From NCBI GenBank assembly GCA_003427395.1, contig BFEA01000437.1:106356-134931 (forward strand): 28,576 bases of DNA. Reading direction: 5' to 3'. The position numbers and the translations under genes were made by a program. The notes under the pieces were generated by a model, which saw nothing but the letters and a program-made list of their open reading frames with translations, was not told where the DNA came from and did not search any database. The DNA is from Chara braunii (taxonomy: Eukaryota; Streptophyta; Charophyceae; Charales; Characeae). Below are positions 1-10,041 of this stretch, piece after piece (the first letter of the stretch is position 1; every line of letters starts with the position of its first letter).

Positions 1-66
<66 letters not shown>
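1..66. repeat. (GA)n microsatellite
   Basis: A pure GA dinucleotide run of at least 33 units; it starts at the window edge, so its full length is unknown. It is the same repeat class (GA/CT) that recurs near several mobile elements and upstream of both kinase-like genes. Confidence 0.97.
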
Positions 67-70
<4 letters not shown>

Positions 71-556
71 GGGCAATGGTCTTGAGTGCTGGTCACACTG
101 AGGTAGGATAGTGGGATAAGGGGTGCGCTAGGAGTATTGACGTGAGGATGGCATGGGAAGGTGGTCTCATATTCCAGGAAACCCACGGCTCACAACTCCA
201 AGTTATCACTGTGCACTCAGTGACTGGCCTCTACAACGCCCTACACTTTTAGGGNGAAAAAAAAAAAAAAAAAAAAAAAAACCTTTCCTGACCCGGTGCA
301 GACCAAATTAGTCGGAAAATTAGAAAGAAAAGCAAATCGTTGAGCGCGCTGTTTTCATTTTTATTTTTTTATTTTCTAATGTTTGTTAGCCAGCGCGCTG
401 TTTTGGTAATAACGGAGCCTTGAGGTATTGTCATCGGACTAACCAGTCCAGGTAAATTCAATCTTGTGTCTAATCTGACATCGGGTGGCCCCACCAGTAC
501 CTCCACGTTTTTAGGCCATTAACGCGGTGGCTGAATCAGTGTGCTGCGGGGGTCCA
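67..556. other. noncoding stretch with N and poly-A
   Basis: I see no coding region here. An ambiguous base lies at 255, directly before a poly-A run (about 257-282), which suggests an uncertain assembly point or the tail of an old retrotransposed sequence. The rest is unremarkable mixed sequence. Confidence 0.6.
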
Positions 557-921
557 TATGCATTTGCATCACACCCTCCCCAGAGGGGGCCTAAGACCCC
601 CAGGGCGGCCTTTTCAGCCAGGGTGGCCTTATTGCCTTCAAGGAACCCCCACACTGGGGGACACCGGCCAGGGGACAGTCGGTAGCAGAGGGACCGAGCA
701 TCATCTGAGTGGCCAGTCGCTGTGCCTCCCTGATCATCCCTCCCCCTATGAACATCAGCAGAGACTGCTTTTAAATGCCAACAGGGGGAACCAACGGGCT
801 ATCTTTAGGTGGCCGGCGCCAGGCATGCCCAGGACGATACATGAGGCCAATGGTGGGGATTGAACCCAAGACCTCCTGGATGCCACTTGCGTGCCTTACC
901 AACTGAGCTAGGCCAAGCCAT
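557..921 (-). repeat. tRNA-derived SINE-like element (or degenerate tRNA)
   Basis: The minus strand at about 915-845 reads like a tRNA: an A box (TAGCTCAGTTGG, plus-strand 899-910) and a B box (GGTTCAATCCC, plus-strand 856-866) at tRNA-like spacing, which is an internal Pol III promoter. The acceptor and T stems do not pair well and no clean anticodon loop forms, so a functional tRNA is unlikely. The following minus-strand sequence down to about 557 is GC-rich and has no convincing gene. A tRNA-derived SINE head fits best; the 557 boundary is a guess and no target duplication was found. Confidence 0.5.
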
Positions 922-1168
922 GCGCAAAGGCAACAACTTTCCAACTTGTCTTTGGGGAGATTGGAACGGCACAGAGAGAAGACTTTTTTTTTTTTTTTTT
1001 TTTTTTCCAAAGGCAGAGAGAAGGTTAGCATTTCCCCTGAGAAAGGCACTCTTGCCCAGTCCCATCCCCAACCAATGTTATGTAATCTAACAAAAACCAA
1101 AAGAAAAGCGAAAGAAAATGAGCAGCCAGAAAAACAAAATCATATATTACCAAGGTACTAAAACAGAC

Positions 1169-3260
1169 TAAGGGCCTCGTTAGACACTCCTTGTGGACCC
1201 GAAATCCACAAGGAAATGATCGTTCCACCTGTCCTTGGGGGCGATTCTCGAAAAAAAAAGTGAAAAAAACACCAGAAGGAGATTTCCTTGTGGCGTCCTT
1301 GTGGCCACAGCCAATTTTTCATTAACCCAGGGGACCTCCCGAGGTCCCTCGGAGCACAAGGAAGCGCGAATTTTGGAGCGGCGAAGGCATGCGTCGACGC
1401 ACAATTTCGGTTTGAGGGTGGTCCAGACGTGGTCCAGCGAACCGGATCACGGACATCCCTGCGTCCAAAATCTGCACGGCGCCCCAACGGCTCCAAACGG
1501 TAACCGGCGTCAGGAGGCCTCCGTCCGTCGACGCGAAATGCCTGCAAGCGTCCAGTCGGGTCTGCTGCGGCGGGCGACCGTCGACAATGGTCCGAAATCC
1601 GAATGCTTTTCCCACCCGGCACCCTTTCGATGGCAACAGTCTCATTGGGCAAGATCGTCGTTTTCTTCGATTGTCGTCACGCCTCGCACGTTGGAGCACA
1701 AAACTTTCACCGATCTTTCTTCTGTCGACGGGCTAATTCGTTGAACGGTCGACCACGGACGTCACACTGAAGTCCTTTGAATGGCCCTTACATGGCCGAC
1801 CTGCTGCACAGGCTGCCTCTGCTGGTCCTCGTCGTCGTGCTGCTTCTCGTCGTTGTCTTCTTCCACGTGTGTTTCATCGGCCTCGTCCCCCTCGCGGCTC
1901 GCAGAAGGAGATCTTGGAAGAAAGCCGACAGGATGGATCGACGACTGGGCAACGGTAGACCGGCAAGCACAACCTCCGGAGAAAGCAATCGGCAACACGG
2001 TGCGGGGTCTGTGGCGAAGCGGCCGTACGACCCGAGGTTGTATGCACACCTGCCTTCTCACGAGATTCCTCTACCGCGTCGGATGACGAGAGGGGAGACG
2101 CCATGTTGTCGACTTTGCCGTTGGGAAGTGGGTCGACGCAGGAATGGGCGGCGACGCAGTCATGCGGAGGCAGGCGGGTGAAGACCCTGTGGTCTTACAC
2201 GTCACTGCAAAGGCTCCCTGTAGAACGTGACCCGCCGTTGAAGATGAGGCGCACACGCCTCCGCGATTTCCCTAAACACTCGCGGCGACATTCGAAGCTT
2301 ATCCCGGAAGTAGTCGTCTGTCGCGTCGTCGCATTGCCTGAGGTTTTCCCACGTGCCTCCTGTCCTGCGCTTCACCCACCACCGCGGCGTCGCACGTGGT
2401 ATCACTCCGCAACCCAACGAGTAGCACAGCTCAAGAACAGCCTCCGACGTCGCCACGTATTCGGCCCCATCGCACGGATCTTGCCTCAATTTCCTCCGTC
2501 TACGCGCGCGCAACTGCTCCTTCAGTCGTCCCAGCACCCTCTCCTGTTGACATCGAAGAACGATCGTGGAGACGGCCGTCGCCACGGCCTGCAGCTCACA
2601 ATGAGTCAACACATCACGTCTACCCTCTGCGCCGCCCTCCATAGCCGCGACGTGGAAACGGTCCCGTCGTTCCGCTGCCGTCTGTGTAGTACTTCCGCAC
2701 GCGACGAAGAAGTCGAAGGCGTCCGTCGAAAGGCGGCCCCTTTTCTATGCTTATAGTCCCGCAAACGGCAAACAGGAGCAACGCGCAGTCCACGTGTGCA
2801 AAGGTCCACGACGATGAAAGCACCACACGCTGCCTGCGCAGTTGCAACGGCCCGGGGACGGAACCTCCGCTGCCGCTGAGCCCCTTTCCGCAGCACGCCA
2901 CCCTCGCGCCGCCGGGCACACGTCGTCGTCGTCATCGTAGCAGTCGCTCGAATTTTGAATTTCAAATGCCCACGCCCTTGGGGTTAAATTTCTTTTCGCG
3001 TAGCCCGCCGTCTGCCGTTTCGCGCCTCGCGTCGCTGGACCACGCCGCCTCCACACGGACAAAAGAAGCTAGACCAAGGACGTCCGACCCCGCGGCCGCT
3101 AATTTACGTATGAAAATGGCCGCGGGGAAGCCACAAGGAAACATCCTCGGGGGACGTCCCCAAGGATGAGTGGAACGACGCCGCAAATTCCCCTAAAAAT
3201 CCACAAGGACGTTTCCTCGTGGCTCAAGGAAACTGTAAGGAGGGTCTAACGAGGCCCTAA
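1169..3260 (-). mobile_element. PIF/Harbinger-type DNA transposon, degenerate
   Basis: The element runs from 1172 to 3257 (2086 bp). It opens with GGGCCTCGTTAGAC (1172-1185) and closes with the exact reverse complement (3244-3257). A 3-bp TAA lies outside each end (1169-1171 and 3258-3260), the classic target duplication of PIF/Harbinger elements. Subterminal sequence is also partly inverted: phrases such as ccacaagga and ccttgggg recur near both ends. The interior is GC-rich and carries a transposase N-terminal remnant on the minus strand. No DDE catalytic core or Myb-like second ORF could be recognised, so the copy is probably nonautonomous. Confidence 0.88.
2202..2642 (-). pseudogene. PIF/Harbinger transposase N-terminal fragment
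   Basis: A 146-residue reading frame inside the TAA-flanked element. Its C-terminal half looks like the region just before the DDE domain of HARBI1-type transposases: a WWVKRRTGGTWENL segment, then acidic DDATDDYFRDKLRMSPRVF (the usual 'fRmsr.vF' motif), an alpha-helical stretch and a YREPL segment where the helix-turn-helix normally starts. The frame stops immediately after this, and no frame beyond it shows the HTH or the DDE residues. A full-length PIF transposase is roughly 350-450 residues, so this is a truncated remnant. It would be transcribed leftward from the right terminus. Assignment rests on motif recognition and on the diagnostic element ends. Confidence 0.65.
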
Positions 3261-3855
3261 GGCAAACTCATTTTATCTACCTATCCCAACATTCTTGTAG
3301 TCAAATCAAGTCCATTGTGCTTCTATACACTGCTACAGTAGAGGTAACCTACATCCTGTAGTCACGGCTCTATTCTATCTAGTTGGCCAAATCCTATTAT
3401 CCTATCTTTTATTGTATCTGTGAAGTCATACACAGCATCTCACATCCCACCCCATTCATCTATTAGTACATATGTACAGTTGGTGTGAAGTTCTCATTTG
3501 TTGAGTTTCAGAGGTCCAAAGCCGTCCCTGAACTAGGTCAAGAAAAATTTTAAAAAGACCAAAGTGGGAAGAGTTCCCACCGACAAGGTAGCTACACACA
3601 ACCCTTCGAAAGAGCCCCATCTGGCCTGAAACCATTTGGTCGCTTTGTTCGTGCGTCCTTTCTTCTGGACACGAAGTTCCCATTCAGCTGATATTGTCAA
3701 TTTAATGTTGTATTTGACCTCCGCTCTGATCATAGGGGGAGTAAGTTGCTCCCCTCTGCGGACAACCAAGTTTCGCAGGTTCCAAAGAGTCATTAGGTTA
3801 GCCCCATGGATTGTTTCTTCGGCATGAGGACGATTGAGCAAGGGTAGCTGTCGCC
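3261..3855. other. intergenic spacer between two mobile elements
   Basis: No recognisable gene. A 102-codon open frame on the minus strand (3533-3841) is rich in charged residues, but I do not recognise it; it could be a decayed retroelement fragment. The spacer separates the Harbinger right end from the left pseudo-LTR of the Penelope-like element. Confidence 0.5.
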
Positions 3856-4420
3856 TGGGACTATGGGACTGCCTTCTCTAGAATGGTGGTACGTGTGGGC
3901 CCGTTGTAGAAAAATCGGCGGGTGGCCTGTGTTGCGGAATATGTAGATTGGCTGGTCGATGGTTATGAGGTGGCTTCGGTATCAAGGGCGATGGGTTGTG
4001 GCCTGACGTTATTGTGGGTAGCGTTGACCCTATTNGCCGTGACGTTTTTTTTTGTCCTCCCCATTCAGTACGCATAGTATATATTGGTGTTTGGCGATAA
4101 GTTGGACATCCTCCGCGAACTGAAGACCCTTGAAGAGTCCGGTGGCGGCCGACCGAAACGTCGGGTCATTTCCGCCAAGCACTTCATGTTACATTTTTCG
4201 ATAACAGTCGCGCTCCGGATTACCTTTGGTTTACTATTGCGTACTGTCATATTTCTTTCTTTCTTCTTCTTCTCCCCTTCTCCTTATCCTTCGTTTTTTG
4301 TTTCTTCTATTTTCCTTTCTCTCGCCCTTTCCTTTGTTGTTGTGTTGTTTGGTGAACCACGGTGCATGTTGTACTTGAGTTGTCACTCGGTATCTAGCTG
4401 TGCGCTTTGACTGTACACAC
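3856..4420 (+). repeat. left pseudo-LTR of the Penelope-like element
   Basis: 565 bp, matching 9471-10038 at a constant offset of 5615 until a CT-rich stretch, where the right copy has one extra TTC. I count about 18 substitutions by eye, or roughly 97% identity. It starts TGGGACTATGGGACTG and ends GACTGTACACAC. An N lies at 4035 where the right copy has T. In PLEs such repeats derive from tandem, partly truncated copies, so their divergence is not a simple insertion clock. It contains a hammerhead-like motif (4087-4182). Confidence 0.93.
4087..4182 (+). ncRNA. hammerhead-ribozyme-like motif in left pseudo-LTR
   Basis: A 10-bp helix (GTGTTTGGCG, 4087-4096, with CGCCAAGCAC, 4173-4182) encloses hammerhead-type core pieces in order: a CUGAAGA at 4120-4126 and a near-repeat CUUGAAGA before GUCCGG; an imperfect stem II (GUC.GG with CCGAC); GAAA at 4155-4158; and a GUC triplet at 4165-4167 that could be the cleavage site after a very short stem III. 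PLE pseudo-LTRs are known to carry hammerheads. Departures from the consensus are an extra C before GAAA and poor pairing next to the core, so activity is doubtful. Confidence 0.45.
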
Positions 4421-4503
4421 TTTGTTACACGGAGTAACCACCGTAGGAATTAGACTACTGGTTGTGTGGCTTCGCATATCTCTGTTGTTAGCAGTCTGTC
4501 GCT

Positions 4504-5982
4504 ATGGCGAACGTTCCGACAGGTACCCTATGTACATGCTATAACTGTGGAGACCCTAACCATTTTGCTCGATGGTGCCCCCATCGGCAAAATTCTGTTG
4601 CTTCCGCCACTGCACCTCCACTACTCGCCCTCCCAGCTTCCGCTCCTACTTCCTCTAACCCACCACCTCCCCCACCTCTACCCCCACTGCCTGCGCAAAA
4701 TGCTTCTTCTTCTACCCCTACTACATCTACTATGGCAACTATCTCTGGTACGACTAATACGAGTGGGCAGTATGCGAAAGGAAGTGGTTGGTTTAATACC
4801 AACCAGCGGGTTGCAGTGTTAGAAGAGAATGTGACGTTATTGAAGAACTGGTACGATGCGGAGATGGCTAAATTGTTGGCCAAACGGCAGGAAGAAGAGC
4901 GGTTGCGGAAGAAGCATGAGGAAGAAGAACGAAGAGTCAAGGAGAAGCAAGATCGAGAGAACTTTCAGAAGGAGCTTAGTGATGTGTGGAATGCCAAGTT
5001 TGAATCTGTGTGTGGAACCTTGTGTTCTAATACAACTCCAGCGGATCGGGACCTCGAGATGCTGAAGAAGCAGATCGAGGATCTTAAGGTCAGTCAAAGG
5101 CATGGTGTGCTGCATTCTGGCGCATCTACCAGCAACCCGTCCGTAGGCAATGATGCCCTTTTGGCTCGGGTACTCTTGGAACACGAAGATATGAAATCGA
5201 GGCTGGAAAATATGGCTGGGGCTTGCAAAAGGGTCGAGATGTTGGAAGCAGAGCTACGCCAGTTGAAGCAGTCGCGGGAGGAGGCTCTGCAGGAAGCCGA
5301 AACTTGGAAGAACGAAGCTCTGAAGTCAGGCAACAAAAGGAGCAGGTTGGCTACTTCACCGTCATCTGGGCTCAAGATGCCCCCTGCGGCCACCTTGGCT
5401 CCCAGTAAGGAGCGGCGTGGCGTTGGAACTTGTCAGTTAGGGGAGCTACATAATTTGGAGGTCGATGCCCTGAAGGGAATGAGGTTGCAGGAGTTGGACT
5501 GGCGATGGGAGGCTGAGCAGGAGAATGAGCGACTAAAGGAACAACGGAGAGCGATAGAACGTGAGAATGCCAGACTCAAGGAAGAACTGGTCAAACGAGA
5601 TGTGGCGAAACGTACACCGGTGTCCAACTTTTGAGAGCGACTTGATGAAGTGGATGCAGTGGCTGGAGGATCCGAATAAAAAACTATCAGGAAGAAGAAA
5701 GTGGGTGGCGGTGATGAGGATGGCAGAGACAACGATCGTGATGCTTTTCTACGTGAGGCACGCAAACAGTTTCGCAACCTGAAAAAGGACGATGTGATGG
5801 AGATTTGCATGAAGGAAGGTGTTAAATACACAACACTGACGGAGACTGTTTTGGAAATCATCACGAAGCGAGCTGATCGTGCATTCGGCAAGAGGGTGGT
5901 GGTTCAGGAAATCTCTGACGATCTTGTTGGTAGGACGCAGGATGATGGTAAGTCCGACGGGAGGGACTCTGCTACGTCTTAG
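4504..5982 (+). pseudogene. PLE ORF1: CCHC zinc-knuckle, coiled-coil gag-like protein
   Basis: Starts at ATG 4504, just after the left pseudo-LTR. Residues 12-25 form a perfect CX2CX4HX4C knuckle (CYNCGDPNHFARWC), as in retroviral-type nucleocapsids, so RNA binding is likely. Residues about 35-75 are Pro/Ser/Thr-rich. Long charged heptad-like segments follow (about 105-160, 185-275 and 325-372), predicting coiled coils for self-association. An in-frame TGA at 5632 and TAA at 5677 interrupt the frame. The same frame then continues to 5982 with a helical, lysine-rich end (LKKDDVMEICMKEGVKY) that resembles a SAP-type DNA-binding fold, weakly. The TGA could derive from a CGA by deamination. Some PLEs (Athena, Coprina) have a coiled-coil ORF1, but a zinc-knuckle ORF1 paired with a permuted PLE is not something I recognise. 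Confidence 0.75.
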
Positions 5983-6185
5983 GGTCCTTCCCGAGTGCGA
6001 CTACGTTGTGGTCTATAGCACGTTCTTGCTCTCATCTACGATCGCTGTCCAATCGTAATCTTCGTCTTAAGATTCTTGATTCCCTCTTCCGTCTTGTTGT
6101 TCTTGCGCTCATTTTCTTGAAGTCTATCCCATGGGCCGACAAGTTAATTCCGTATCTGTCTTGCTGGTGGAGATCTGGTGGCGTG

Positions 6186-8946
6186 ATGAAAGGTCCTCTA
6201 GTCTATGTCCTTGTCTCCCTCTGGTGTAGGCTCCTGTATGTAGGCAGTACTCGACGTGAGCTTGTGGTACGATCGAGTGAGCGTATTTACCCGAGTGTGT
6301 GATGTCTCTCTTATTGAGAAAGGTAGGGGAAACGAGCGACTCTACCGATGGTTACGAAGATGTGGTGCTGGAAGGTATGTTGCGATCCCTATTTGCTGTT
6401 GTTCTGACGAAGACCTAGAAGCTACGGACAAATTTTTTATTTGTCTTTTTTCCGCCTCTCTCAACGCTCGAGATAAACCAAGGAGGAATAGGAAACGGAG
6501 ATTAGGAAAGAGGGAGAGAGCACGTGCGTTGCGTCAACAGGTGGTGGTAGGCAGTCGAGTAAATTCTGAAATATCGGATGGTTCACTATTAACATTTCAC
6601 TCGTCTCTTGGGGTTGTGTCGACTAGTCTATTTAAGATACTCAACCACTGTCGGGATCGATGTATTTCGTCCATGTTGGTTATATGTGCTGGTGGACGAG
6701 TACTATTAGATAACTGGAAGGTGATTAAGCGTTGTTTTGGCTCTTCCATTGTATCTTGCAAATTTGGTCGGGACCAGTTGCGGCGGTCGCGAGGATGGTT
6801 GAAGGAGGGTACTGTCCTTAACTTTGAAAATGTCGTGCCTTTCTACTACGAATCCCTTTTGCTGAAACCTCGTCTTGCTGGCTTTCTCAGTCTACCTTCC
6901 ACTCGTAAAATTCTGCAGACATGGGACTTTGGCCATCTTGTCTATGCCTTCTCTGCTATTAGATGTTTCCAGGACAAACGTTCCCGTGGTCGATTGCACA
7001 CTATTCTATCTAAAGTGGTGCTAGCAAAATTTGGGGTGTCGGTGAGACAACGCTTGGTGATCCGGATTACCTATGATCATCGTCTTTGTAAGACTGCTAT
7101 TCGCAAGGTGTGCTCTCAATTGGTTGGTGATCTGATATCAGAAGCTTCCTGGAAGGCGATGATAATCCGTCGCATGCGGGTCGTTTTTTGTTGGAACCAG
7201 TCAGTTGGTGACGTCATTCATAATTTCCGATCCGTAGCCAGGGATGGAAACTTTACTTGTTGTTGTAGGAATGTGGATGGAAGTTTTCCACGTGAAGATG
7301 GCCATGTTGTTTTTCGATTTGCCTCACGCGATGATCTCCCTTCTTTCATGTTGAACTCCAGGAATATTTTATGTCCTTCGGTTACTCGTCCTCTATCTGG
7401 TCTCAAGCGGCAGATCCTACAATCTTTCAACTCATCTTTTCTTCCCCCTCTGGACCCTCAGACTCTGTATTGAGTGGATCTGACTTCTTGTCTCCTTCGA
7501 TCTCCCACCTTTCTGGCTCCAGATACTAGTACTTGTACTGTTGATGATGTACGGAGGTTCCAAGATAAGTTGGACGGGTTGGTTTTCTCACCCCTGGACC
7601 ATAATCCGGGGGATACTTTGGCCTGCTGCCCTGTTGTATATGGGTTGGGCATGAAGAAGTTATTTTTGGATAATCCGTCATTCGAAGAGTCATTGGATTC
7701 GGAAGCTGCGATTCTGGCCAGATGCAGACGATCGTATGTGGATAGTGCTTTTCAGAAGGTTGGTGGGTGGAAGAAGAATGCCATGCTCGGACTCGCCTAC
7801 TGCCTGGCCAAGCACAAGGATATCTAGCGATGGCGACCCATCTGTCCCTCCCATTCGGAAGGTTTAGTGACGGCGGCAAAGCGGGTGGCGCGAGCGATTA
7901 ATTGTATGCTTTGGCAACTCCCCTGTAGCCTTCACTTCAATCTGCGCCGAATGGATGAGTTGATGCGAAGGATTGAAGATATTAATAAGATGTTAAAGAA
8001 GGGCGATGGAATGTTGGGAGGTTCTTTCGACATCAAGGAAATGTTTTCGAACCTATCGCATGAGGCCATTCTACGAACACTTCGATGGATTCTCGACAAT
8101 TGGACCGGTGAGGGTGTTGAGGCGGTGTTGGTACGTAAATTTGGGAAGATGGCGAGACTGCCGAAAGGGCGAGGAGAAGAAGGATGGATGCGGTTGGGGA
8201 TGGACACCATCCTGTCTTTCGTGAAATTTGCATTAAACCATACGTATGTTGTTGCAGCTGGTAGGGTTACTCGTCAGACCGTCGGTATTCCTATGGGTCA
8301 AACCACCAGCCCTGCTTTGGCTTGTCTTCTGTGCGCTCATAATGAGTTCTCTTTCCTTTCGTCTATTGGATGTGATCGGTCGCTCTTGCGCAGCTGTCGT
8401 CTTGTTGACTATGTTTCTCTTTTCATCAAATTCCGACCTGATGATGTGATCTCCAGAAGGAAGGCTGAACGATTGCTTGATTCTTTTCGCTCCTGTTATG
8501 ATGAGAAGTTGGTGTTGGAGCAGACCAACTCCGGCCAACGTTGGGAGTTCATTGGTTGTGAGGTGTTGATTCTGAGCAATCCTGGTCAGATTGTGTGTCG
8601 TGCAACTCATAAGAATCAACAGCGGGAAGTTGGTCGGACCCTCCTTTTTCAATGTATTCAAGATTATGCATCTTATTCCAGTCGTAAACAAAAACTGGCT
8701 GTCATTACTTCCTTTTTACATCGGGCTCGTACCTATACGTCGGTTCCGGGCATCGAATTTCATTTTCTGCTCACTCTGAAGAATGAGTTGTGGCTAAGAG
8801 ACTATCCAGATGAGTACTTTGACTGCGCTCTTCGGAACTTCTCAAGGAAATTTGCTGACTGTTGGGATGATTGGATTTCTGTGCTCACGGGATGGAGCCA
8901 CCTTCTCCATGAGGTGTATGAAAGAAGAGTTGTGAATGGTCGTTAG
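6186..8946 (+). pseudogene. PLE ORF2: GIY-YIG endonuclease, linker, reverse transcriptase
   Basis: A possible start is ATG 6186. The GIY-YIG domain begins at once: VYVL (GIY position), LYVGSTRR (YIG plus conserved Arg), ending in SERI. The frame breaks near 6290-6302 and resumes one frame over with RLYRWLRRCGAGRYVAIPI. A linker with a CCC motif (7258-7266) matches the CxC linker reported for N-terminal-EN PLEs. In-frame TGA (7471) and TAG (7825) follow. RT motifs: RWRPICPSHSEG after the TAG; motif A FDIKEMFSNL with Asp at 8029; motif B GIPMGQTTSP at 8284-8313; motif C reads RLVDY (8398-8412) where RYVDD is expected, so one catalytic Asp is Tyr. About 80 residues separate motifs A and B, room for the insertion-in-fingers domain shared with telomerase. 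The frame stops at 8946. Confidence 0.82.
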
Positions 8947-9470
8947 CGGTATAATTGGTGCAGGTTTGAAGGTGGATATGCCGATGTAGCCATCTATGCT
9001 CCCTTGGTGAAGGAAGTGTCTATGAAGTTTGCGGTGGATCTAATTTTCGAGTATATAGGGGGTAACTGGTGGTGAGGTATTAGCTGATTTCGGTAAAGTG
9101 GGCATACTATGTTTAAATTTAGTATATGGGTCATAGGCTGTGAATGATATCTGTGGACGTTTGGTAAATGCTGTGAGACATTGGTAGTTACTATGGATCT
9201 TGGTCTGTGTTATGGGATATCGGTATGTGGACCTTTGGTGCATGGCGAGGGACCATTGGGCGAGTAGTGGAACTTTTGTGACCCACATTACGGGTTGTGG
9301 AACCTTTAAAGGAATAGTTGTACGATCGCGTCTGTTGTATGAGGCTCGATGTACCTTCCAGATTGTTAAAGCCTGTGGTAGGATTCGAATGTTTTCACAG
9401 AATGATGGCAGCTCATGTTTGCCGTTCGAGATTCGACGTATGATTTCGGTTGTGAAAAAACGGTAGTGTA
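8947..9470 (+). other. PLE 3' untranslated region
   Basis: 524 bp between the ORF2 stop and the right pseudo-LTR, with no convincing coding sequence. It is relatively AT-rich with many GGT/TGT words. It does not match the sequence upstream of the left pseudo-LTR, so the left copy does not continue a longer tandem unit. Confidence 0.6.
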
Positions 9471-10038
9471 TGGGACTATGGGACTGCCTTCTCTAGAATG
9501 GTGGTAGGTGTGGGCCCGTTGTAGAAAAATCGGCGGGTGGCCTGTGTTGCGGAATATGTAGATTGGCTGGTCGATGGTTATGAGGTGGCTTCGGTATCAA
9601 GGGCGATGGGTTGTGGCCTGACGTTATTGTGGGTAGCGTTGACCCTATTTGCCGTGACGTTTTTTTTGGTCCTCCCCATTCAGTACGCATAGTATATACT
9701 GGTGTTTGGCGATAAGCTGGACATCCTCCGCGAACTGAAGACCCCTGAAGAGTCAGGTGGCGGCCGGCCGAAACTTCGGGTCATTTCAGCCAAGCACTTC
9801 ATGTTACATTTTTCGATAACAGTCACGCTAGGGATTACCTTTGGTTTACTATTGCGTACTGTCATATTTCTTTCTTTCTTCTTCTTCTTCTCCCCTTCTC
9901 CTTATCCTTCGTTTTTTGTTTCCTCTATTCTCCTTTCTCTCGCCCTTTCCTTTGTTGTTGTGTTGTTTGGTGAACCACGGTGCATGCTGTATTTACGTTG
10001 TCACTCGGTATCTAGCTGTGCGCTTTGACTGTACACAC
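9471..10038 (+). repeat. right pseudo-LTR of the Penelope-like element
   Basis: 568 bp; same boundaries and order as the left copy, with one extra TTC in the CT-rich stretch. It ends at GTACACAC (10038) and directly abuts a U6-tail repeat unit that starts at about 10042. Confidence 0.93.
9702..9797 (+). ncRNA. hammerhead-ribozyme-like motif in right pseudo-LTR
   Basis: The second copy of the motif. Here the near-core reads a full CUGAAGAG, followed by GUC.GG, CCGGC, then C and GAAA, then CUUCGGGUC. Stem II pairing is retained because A in the left copy is G here, giving a U-G wobble. The outer helix has one mismatch. It has the same extra C before GAAA as the left copy. Confidence 0.42.
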
Positions 10039-10041
10039 CTT

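Larger units (their letters stand above)
3856..10038 (+). mobile_element. Penelope-like retroelement with N-terminal GIY-YIG
   Basis: A 6.2-kb unit bounded by direct repeats (3856-4420 and 9471-10038) and encoding ORF1 (zinc knuckle plus coiled coil) and ORF2 (GIY-YIG endonuclease followed by reverse transcriptase). GIY-YIG plus RT is diagnostic of endonuclease-bearing Penelope-like elements. Here the endonuclease lies upstream of the RT, as in the permuted Naiad/Chlamys clade known from invertebrates, green algae and spike mosses. Direct repeats fit the pseudo-LTRs of PLEs, and no Ty1/Ty3 protease, RNase H or integrase motif was seen, which argues against an LTR retrotransposon. No clear target-site duplication was found. 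ORF1 has two stops; ORF2 has one frameshift and two stops, so this copy is inactive. Confidence 0.85.

Noticed and set aside
1235-1744. A 169-codon plus-strand ORF inside the Harbinger element as a gene
   Set aside because: Overlapping open frames on both strands reflect high GC; the translation shows no family motif.
3856-10038. LTR retrotransposon of Ty1 or Ty3 type
   Set aside because: Direct repeats and a zinc-knuckle ORF1 fit, but no protease, RNase H or integrase motifs, no primer-binding site and no TG...CA ends were seen, and the GIY-YIG domain points to a Penelope-like element.
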